64,000 nucleotides of DNA. It comes from an uncultured Rubripirellula sp. GTDB taxonomy: Bacteria; Planctomycetota; Planctomycetia; Pirellulales; Pirellulaceae. The stretch covers positions 30,304 to 94,303 of the forward strand of contig CALIBL010000048.1 of NCBI GenBank assembly GCA_938045805.1, read 5' to 3'. Positions within the stretch are counted from its first letter, which is position 1. Every line of letters starts with the position of its first letter. The notes beneath the pieces are model-generated. The model had not been told where the DNA came from. It worked only from the letters and a program-made list of their open reading frames with translations, and did no database searches. Positions 58,487 through 64,000 of this stretch are shown piece after piece. Made by a program: the position numbers and the translations under genes.

Positions 58487-58616
58487 TCTTCTAACCTAAA
58501 CAGGGGCTCGAAACGCAAAGCTGCATTCTATCCGCTTTCTCAATCCACATCACAATCTACCGTCCATTTGAGGACAATTCGCACCACGGACACTACCAAG
58601 CTGTTAAAACTCCATC

Positions 58617-59789
58617 ATGATGCAGCAAATCCCCAGCCAAGCCGAAAGACATCGGAATAAAACGAGCATTAGTTTGCACCTCTTTATCCTGAGTGTGTCA
58701 CTCTCAATTGGATGCCATCAGGATTCGTGGACCCGCATCAAGTCCACGACCCAAACCAAGAACATGGCGGCCGAGGCTTACGCACAAAGTCAACTACAGC
58801 GAGCCGATGGTGTCTGTCTTGCGAAAGTGGTAAGGATCGTTGAAAAGAACGAAATGCCGTCCGACGGCGACCACTTTCAAGAAGTTTGGATAGAACCGAT
58901 TCACAGCTCAGGAAGAATTCCAGATTGGATTCGAGTCATCATCCAGCACGGTGGAAATATGCCGCTGGAATCAATCCAAGAATTAAGCGAGTCGATGAAA
59001 ACACGCCTGATCAATGAACAATCACTTCAACCAAACCAAAGACATTGGTTTCTCTTCTCGGATGATTACGACTCATCGAAATACCCCTACCGCGTTGCCG
59101 GTTGGTGGCCGCACCGCAGCGATACCGTTCCGCGTGCAATCATTGATGCGATAGAAGACGATCAACTTCGGAAAGCAAGGATTTGGGACCCTACCTTGGA
59201 TCTGTTGGCCATCTGGCAGTCACAGCTACCAACCTCATCGATCTCAATCCGTTCGGCCAACTCAGACAATCAAACCATGGTTCCCCTTCAACTCAGCGTC
59301 CAAGGAGAGATCCAAGAAGTCCATTTCTATCATCAACCATTTTCTTATGAGATGCGATGGCTTGAATCAGCTGATATGCATGTCATACACATTGAAACCA
59401 GACGCACATTCTCAGCAAGCAACGATTACAACCTACCCCCTACGACGTACCGAGTTAATCTTGCGTTCGACCCAACCAACGGAAAACGCATCGCGGAATG
59501 GATCGCAGCTGACCAGGAGATCTGGCTCATGAAAGCGTTCCGGCAGTTCAATCCCGAGAACGGAAAGCTAACGCAGGAAATCCGCTTTGAACTCCTTGAG
59601 CAGGGTGGGTTTGAAGCCGGAGCAGATACCGATCACTGGTACCGTAAAACCTTGACCGTCTACGATGACGCTGGCGACACATCGGTCAGAACGTACCGAC
59701 ACGAATACATCAAAACAGGCGCTGAACCCGTCTACAGTAGCACCCATTGGCTACCAGTCGACCAAGACATCAGCACAACACCTCCGTAA
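58617..59789 (+). CDS. Predicted lipoprotein, 390 aa
   Basis: Unrecognised protein with an N-terminal hydrophobic segment ending in the lipobox-like LSIGC (Cys near residue 33), so probably lipid-anchored. The mature part contains a beta-rich stretch, WIRVIIQHGGNMPL, PYRVAGWWPHR and TTYRVNLAFDPTNGKRIAEW. No enzyme motif stands out. Start ATG 58617 (a second ATG follows at once). Divergent from the three-module hydrolase, with 130 bp between, and converging with the SASA esterase. Confidence 0.7.
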   Translation: MMQQIPSQAERHRNKTSISLHLFILSVSLSIGCHQDSWTRIKSTTQTKNMAAEAYAQSQLQRADGVCLAKVVRIVEKNEMPSDGDHFQEVWIEPIHSSGRIPDWIRVIIQHGGNMPLESIQELSESMKTRLINEQSLQPNQRHWFLFSDDYDSSKYPYRVAGWWPHRSDTVPRAIIDAIEDDQLRKARIWDPTLDLLAIWQSQLPTSSISIRSANSDNQTMVPLQLSVQGEIQEVHFYHQPFSYEMRWLESADMHVIHIETRRTFSASNDYNLPPTTYRVNLAFDPTNGKRIAEWIAADQEIWLMKAFRQFNPENGKLTQEIRFELLEQGGFEAGADTDHWYRKTLTVYDDAGDTSVRTYRHEYIKTGAEPVYSSTHWLPVDQDISTTPP

Positions 59790-59832
59790 ACATCGCTCGG
59801 CGACGCGGAATCACACATCGGGATGTCAATTA

Positions 59833-59849
59833 AGCTTATTTCCTAAGCT
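59833..59849. terminator. Small stem-loop between convergent genes
   Basis: AGCTTA (59833-59838) pairs with TAAGCT (59844-59849) over a five-base loop, between the lipoprotein and SASA genes. It might end both transcripts but the stem is short and no T run follows. Confidence 0.25.
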
Positions 59850-59861
59850 CATTACCTATGT

Positions 59862-61082
59862 CTAAAGACCACCACTCAACTCGACAACCGCATCCGCAAA
59901 TGCATCACCGAGTCGCACAAAGAAAGCACCACTTCCCAGATAATGATACGGGCGATCGCTACCCACTGTGTCCCACTCGTGGTAATGTTCTGGCCAACCT
60001 TTTTGAAAGATCTCGTTGGAATAATGTGAGTAATGCAGGTAGCTCTCAACAGCAGCAACTTTTCTTTTGACACCCAGTTCCTCCGCCGCGGCTCGTTGAG
60101 CCACTGAGACTGGATTCTCAGCGATCTTCTCTGGTGTAACCGCAGTACCAAGTACACCAATGACAAACGGCAGTTCAGCGACGCCTAGTTCCTTCCGCAC
60201 GTCACCGATCAGGTGAATCATGTTTTGACGATATGCATCGCGATACTCCGGCGCGAACTGATCATTAAAACCTTGGAACCAAACAAAACCAGCAAACTCA
60301 TGCCCGGCGTCTTTGTCATACTCGGGATGATATTTGCCCAAGTCACTCAGCACCTCACGAATCTCCTTCACCATCAATTGGTAATTAAGACTCACGTTCT
60401 CTTTGATTTGCTCAACCTTGTCACCAGCCAACTCTTTTTCCGTCAGCTGGTAGGCCCCGGAAGATGGAGGACGAAAGTTGTAATTCAATGACTTGCCACC
60501 CCAAGAAGTCTTGATGATCAAGATCGGTCCAGAATATCGCTGAGCGAGGGACATCCCAAATCCGTACTCGGGTCCGATCTTATCAATCGACGCACCGCAC
60601 CCGATCTTCAAAGGTCCACTCTGTTGGTTACGATCAGCGATGGAATGGATGTAGACCGAACTGGATACCTTCAAGCTTTCGGCAATCTTTTTCTTGTACT
60701 CTTCGTGTCGCGCCTTCATCGCATCCGTCTTCGCAACCAAACTGGTTTTGGCATCGCCCTCTTCCATCTTCTTGATCTTGTCGTTCGAGATACCTCCAGT
60801 GAGAGCATCGAGCTCCCGAGCATGGGTCAACTGCTGTTCAAGATCCTCGCCTGACAGCCCGTGATCTTCTCGAAGGATCATGTCCAACAGCTCGCGATCC
60901 CTAGGATTCTCGGATGCGAATAGAGTCGCGATTGTGTGGGCTCGTGCATGCCCAACCATATTTGACTGCCCCGCGAGAACAAAAATCTTGAGAGGCTCCG
61001 CAGCGTCGCTAAAACCAAGGGTCAAGCACACAGCCAGAAGCGATAGTCCCATCCGTTTGGTCACGGCACCTTTTGTACGCAT
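59862..61082 (-). CDS. SASA-type carbohydrate esterase
   Basis: Predicted secreted sialate O-acetylesterase-like enzyme of the SGNH fold, 406 aa. A signal peptide (about residues 10-29, LSLLAVCLTLGFSDA) is followed by the nucleophile block FVLAGQSNMVGHA. Further blocks are GPEYGFGMSLAQ, SWGGKSLNYNF and VWFQGFNDQ. Catalytic His and Asp are probably in the C-terminal GSDRPYHYLGSGAF. A helical insertion near residues 55-135 is unusual. Start ATG 61082 has AGAGGA upstream; the longer frame extends to 61346. Likely removes acetyl groups from polysaccharides. Confidence 0.87.
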   Translation of the reverse strand: MRTKGAVTKRMGLSLLAVCLTLGFSDAAEPLKIFVLAGQSNMVGHARAHTIATLFASENPRDRELLDMILREDHGLSGEDLEQQLTHARELDALTGGISNDKIKKMEEGDAKTSLVAKTDAMKARHEEYKKKIAESLKVSSSVYIHSIADRNQQSGPLKIGCGASIDKIGPEYGFGMSLAQRYSGPILIIKTSWGGKSLNYNFRPPSSGAYQLTEKELAGDKVEQIKENVSLNYQLMVKEIREVLSDLGKYHPEYDKDAGHEFAGFVWFQGFNDQFAPEYRDAYRQNMIHLIGDVRKELGVAELPFVIGVLGTAVTPEKIAENPVSVAQRAAAEELGVKRKVAAVESYLHYSHYSNEIFQKGWPEHYHEWDTVGSDRPYHYLGSGAFFVRLGDAFADAVVELSGGL

Positions 61083-61305
61083 TAGCCGAACTGTCCTCTT
61101 ATAAGTCAACTGGAATGACACCTTAAACGTGATCCGAATTACATCGAACATTATCCACCTGCGGACAATTAGCACTTTTCCGCGACCGCAGTCTAACATG
61201 AATTGTAAATCGACGGTGACAAGTAGAGTGGAATGGATACCGATAACTAGGTCCGACCAGCATCCGACTTGCCAAATCGCTCCGATGCGGAAGGTAATTG
61301 GGTGT

Positions 61306-61707
61306 TCAGAACTCGACAAAGTCGCAGAAGAACAAAGCCGCGGCACGGGCTGGCTTCACACCACGCGCAGAGCCGATAAGACTGCCTCGCTTCCGCACAT
61401 CTCCATCGCTCTCGACCTTACCCACAAGCGTTCCACTAAGACGAACATTGCCATCACTGTCAACGCGTGCGATCGAGGACCCTCGTTTCCTGATCGTCCC
61501 ATCTGACTCGATCTTACCGACAAGGGCACCACGGATCCGAATACCACCATCCGACTCAAACCTGCCAACCGCCGTACCACGAATGCGAATCGTTCCATCA
61601 TCTTCGACTCGACCGACATAGGATCCTTTCACTCGGATGTCACCGCCGGCGTATAGAAAGCTGGCTGAAACACCGCAAGCCACTAGCAAGATCAATCTCA
61701 GAAGCAT
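61306..61707 (-). CDS. Secreted protein of six 16-residue repeats
   Basis: A 133-residue protein with a signal peptide (MLLRLILLVACGVSASFLYA) and six tandem 16-residue units at residues 23-117, consensus IRxRGxxVGRVESDGx, each unit showing a Val/Ile-Arg strand, a Gly, a hydrophobic pair, Arg/Lys and a Ser/Asp-Asp-Gly turn. Such repeats suggest a small beta-propeller or beta-flower-like fold. The mature C-terminus (ARAAALFFCDFVEF) is hydrophobic. Start ATG 61707 has GGGAG upstream; the TTG at 61791 overlaps the sulfatase stop. Unknown function; same strand as the sulfatase and SASA genes. Confidence 0.75.
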   Translation of the reverse strand: MLLRLILLVACGVSASFLYAGGDIRVKGSYVGRVEDDGTIRIRGTAVGRFESDGGIRIRGALVGKIESDGTIRKRGSSIARVDSDGNVRLSGTLVGKVESDGDVRKRGSLIGSARGVKPARAAALFFCDFVEF

Positions 61708-61784
61708 CAATTGAAATCTCCCATGATATGGATGTGATAAATGATATGGCGGGTGAGAAACAAACAGAAACGGGATGCAGTCAT

Positions 61785-63377
61785 CTACCAACTGATATCG
61801 CGCCGCTTCATGAGTTCAGGATACGGCTCATCTAAGTCGCCGTACTCTTCCTTCAATTGAAGAAGTTTCATTTTCAACTGCTCGGTAACATCACGGTATT
61901 CAGGACGTCCGTAAAGGTTCTGTGTCTCATTGGGATCTTCTCTCAAATCATACAATTCCCAGCCATCGGTGGTCGGAGGAAATTGGCCGCGTCCAAGATT
62001 GGCATCAAGAGGCAGCGCATAAAAGTAGACCAACTTATGCCTCGCATCACGAATCCCATAATGAGCGGGAATATGGTGATGCGCAAGGTGCATCCAGTAA
62101 CGATAGTAAACCGCATCACGCCAAGACTGAGCCTCTTTTCCCTGAAGAAGCCCCGCTAGGCTGAGCCCCTGCATCGACCCTGCCTCCTCAACTTCAGAAC
62201 ACTGGGCAAACTCAAGGAAGGTCTGCGCAAAGTCGAGATTTGAACACAAGTGGCTGTCATTCACGGTTCCACTTGGTATTACGCCAGGAAGTTTCGCGAG
62301 AAACGGCATCTTCAGACACTCTTCGTAAATCCATCGCTTATCAAAATAGTCATGCTCACCAAGAAACATCCCTTGGTCCGAGGTGTAAATAACAAGCGTG
62401 TTTTGAGAGAGCTGGTTCGAATCGAGATAATCGAGGATGCGTCCCACATTTTCATCGACCGCTTTAACACAACCGAGGTAGTCATGGAGATACTTCTGGT
62501 AAGCAGCTCGACCTTTCTCCTTCTCCGTCATACCACCTAGGTCAATCGAACCGGCCGGCCAATCTTTCTTCTGTACATCCTCAACCATCGTTCGACGCGG
62601 ATGAAGTCGGCTCGTGATGGAGGTCCCCATCTCGCGTGTTGCCGACGAGCGATGACTAAAGTCCTCCCACAGCGAATCGGGCTCGGGAATGTTCACGTCC
62701 GCGAGGTAATCACGATGACGATCCGCTGGCTCCCACTTACCATGCGGTGCTTTGTGATGAAGCATCAAGAAAAACGGTTTGCCTCGATCACGACCGTCTA
62801 GCCACTCCATGGCGTAATCCGTCACGAGGTCGGTGTAGTAACCAGACACCCGCTCCGCACCCTTCGGCGGACGACTTTGATAAGGCAATCCATCCTCTGA
62901 AGAAACAAACACTGGGTCGTGATACATCCCTTGCCCCGGGCCGACCTTCCAGTAGTCAAATCCCCACGGCTGCGATCGCAGATGCCACTTCCCAACCAGA
63001 CCGGTCTGATAACCGTTCCGGCGTAAGATCTCCGCGACGTTTGGCGTCCCCTCGCTCGGTCCAGGGAACGCGTCATTCAGGGTCCTGACCCCGTTGATGT
63101 GCGAGTGCTGCCCGGACAGGATCACCGCGCGACTCGGAGTACAGATCGAATTGGTAACGAAGCAACGATTGAGACGCATTCCCTCGCTGGCGATACGATC
63201 GATGTTCGGTGTTGGCGCTACATCAGCAAGACGTCCACCGTACGCACTGATCGCGTTGCAGGCGTGATCGTCCGACATGATAAACAGGATGTTGGGTCGG
63301 CTCTCTTCAGCGTTCGTGTCTCCGAAACCAAACACTAAGCAAAACGCTATAAACACCCATGAACTTGGTTTCAGCAT
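61785..63377 (-). CDS. Secreted sulfatase (FGly type)
   Basis: Exported sulfatase, 530 aa, signal peptide about 1-23 (WVFIAFCLVFGFGDTNA). Metal Asp pair in ILFIMSDDHACNAISAYGG, FGly motif NSICTPSRAVILSGQ (Cys in CTPSR), GLVGKWHL, HHKAPHGKWEP and the late metal site YTSDQGMFLGEHDYFDKR are all present. The C-terminus ends DEPYPELMKRRDISW without an extra domain. Start ATG 63377 has GGGAAG and GAAG upstream. Together with the downstream repeat protein and SASA esterase it forms a likely polysaccharide-degrading group. Confidence 0.92.
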   Translation of the reverse strand: MLKPSSWVFIAFCLVFGFGDTNAEESRPNILFIMSDDHACNAISAYGGRLADVAPTPNIDRIASEGMRLNRCFVTNSICTPSRAVILSGQHSHINGVRTLNDAFPGPSEGTPNVAEILRRNGYQTGLVGKWHLRSQPWGFDYWKVGPGQGMYHDPVFVSSEDGLPYQSRPPKGAERVSGYYTDLVTDYAMEWLDGRDRGKPFFLMLHHKAPHGKWEPADRHRDYLADVNIPEPDSLWEDFSHRSSATREMGTSITSRLHPRRTMVEDVQKKDWPAGSIDLGGMTEKEKGRAAYQKYLHDYLGCVKAVDENVGRILDYLDSNQLSQNTLVIYTSDQGMFLGEHDYFDKRWIYEECLKMPFLAKLPGVIPSGTVNDSHLCSNLDFAQTFLEFAQCSEVEEAGSMQGLSLAGLLQGKEAQSWRDAVYYRYWMHLAHHHIPAHYGIRDARHKLVYFYALPLDANLGRGQFPPTTDGWELYDLREDPNETQNLYGRPEYRDVTEQLKMKLLQLKEEYGDLDEPYPELMKRRDISW

Positions 63378-63445
63378 GACTTCAAACTTCCCTTTTTGTA
63401 ACTGACACGCCACTTCGCAAACTGATCCAGCAGCCATCTTAACAA

Positions 63446-64000
63446 TCAACCGCAGCCACCACACCCGCCACAGCCGCCGCAACCACCGCATCCGCTACAT
63501 CCGCCTCCGCAGCCACCATCACCCGATCCGGAGTCGTCACTTTCCCAACTGTTGGAACTTGGATTAGGAACCAGATACAGGATATCGGCCATATCATCTC
63601 TGACCCCAGCTAGATCAAACGCAGTGGTTCCATTGAGCAAAACCGACCTAAGAATCCGACCCTCTTCAGATAGCGTTGCATGTTGCTCGGGGTCTGCCCA
63701 AGCAGCAACCAAGTCAGCGAGCATTTTCTTACCGGAACGATTGTTCCCCTCTGTCACCTTGGTTCCAAAAATCATCCACAGGAATGTGAACCCGACTGAA
63801 GCAATCACACCAAAAAGGTTGTAATCGTTATTCCATGGACGATTAACACCCGGTGGCCAAGCTAGAGATGCCCAAATAAAAAGGAGCCCGAGTAAGAATG
63901 ACAACCCCCACAGACCTCCCTGCCTCCCAGTAACAGCGTTCCCTGCACGTCGTCTCAATCCGTATTCCTTCAGGCGACCATTCATAATGTCAAAGAACGG
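63446..64000 (-). CDS. Membrane protein with Gly-Cys tail (5' partial)
   Basis: The frame is open to the window edge, so the start may lie outside; an internal ATG occurs at 63985. The visible part has EYGLRRRAG, two membrane helices (WGLSFLLGLLFIWASLAW and NLFGVIASVGFTFLWMIFG), the segment RSGKKMLADLVAAW, and a C-terminus of repeated Cys-Gly-Gly units following SGSGDGGCGGG. This layout recalls TIGR04222-type membrane proteins, which end in Gly/Cys-rich tails; the match is by eye only. Function of that family is unknown. Confidence 0.6.
   Translation of the reverse strand, partial: PFFDIMNGRLKEYGLRRRAGNAVTGRQGGLWGLSFLLGLLFIWASLAWPPGVNRPWNNDYNLFGVIASVGFTFLWMIFGTKVTEGNNRSGKKMLADLVAAWADPEQHATLSEEGRILRSVLLNGTTAFDLAGVRDDMADILYLVPNPSSNSWESDDSGSGDGGCGGGCSGCGGCGGCGGCGGCG

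Noticed and set aside
63446..63530. Trinucleotide-like GC repeat as a CRISPR or mobile feature
   Set aside because: The repeat is the coding sequence of the Cys-Gly tail in frame.
1..64000. tRNA, rRNA, CRISPR, transposase, phage genes
   Set aside because: I looked in all gaps and found no cloverleaf, repeat array or transposase motif; a tRNA scan would be decisive.

Overview
The window is bacterial, gene-dense DNA with balanced base composition, and almost certainly comes from a planctomycete of the Pirellulaceae/Rhodopirellula type. The evidence is the gene content: a DUF1549/DUF1553 protein with an N-terminal cytochrome-like CxxCH domain followed by a Tat-exported DUF1501 protein, three FGly-type sulfatases, a DUF1559 pseudopilin-like protein, a planctomycete-style esterase/SASA repertoire, a double-length UvrA, and large extracytoplasmic proteins driven by an ECF sigma factor. 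I saw no rRNA, tRNA, CRISPR array, insertion sequence or phage genes.

Layout. 1-6134: 3' part of a tandem UvrA-UvrA fusion. 6340-11000: an unknown conserved-looking protein, two tandem paralogous calcineurin-like phosphoesterases, tsaB and a GpgS-like glycosyltransferase. 11106-14708: a zinc island with a ZIP transporter, a divergent Fur/Zur-type repressor sharing a palindromic operator with it, a small His/Cys-rich membrane protein and a DUF1559 protein carrying a His/Asp metal-binding loop. 14722-18148: an SLC12-like cation-chloride cotransporter and a secreted esterase. 18208-26091: a chemotaxis cluster on the minus strand (cheA-cheW-mcp, then cheB-cheR) in which CheB has two receiver domains, the first with Asn in place of the phospho-acceptor Asp. 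26476-31554: a LarA-like protein, then fabZ-like, fabI-like, ilvE-like and zinc alcohol dehydrogenase genes. 31638-42881: two sulfatases flanking the DUF1549/DUF1553-DUF1501 pair, a membrane protein and a GNAT acetyltransferase.

42923-55258 (minus strand) is the most striking region. It holds an ECF sigma factor, a 1200-residue membrane protein joining an anti-sigma-like cytoplasmic N-terminus to an external VWA domain, a 2362-residue two-lobed polytopic envelope protein, and a small secreted protein. Tight spacing suggests one operon, and I propose it as a self-contained transmembrane signalling/envelope system not matching a family I can name. 55511-63377: a three-enzyme fusion (esterase + beta-lactamase-like + sialidase-like), a lipoprotein, a SASA esterase, a 16-residue-repeat secreted protein and a third sulfatase. 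63446-64000: C-terminal part of a membrane protein with a Gly-Cys tail, open at the window edge.

The sulfatases, esterases, sialidase-like module and DUF1549/1553-DUF1501 pair fit a lifestyle based on degrading sulfated, acetylated polysaccharides, while the chemotaxis cluster and LarA/FabI/IlvE genes are house-keeping or sensing functions. All functional statements come from motif recognition by eye; no database search was possible.
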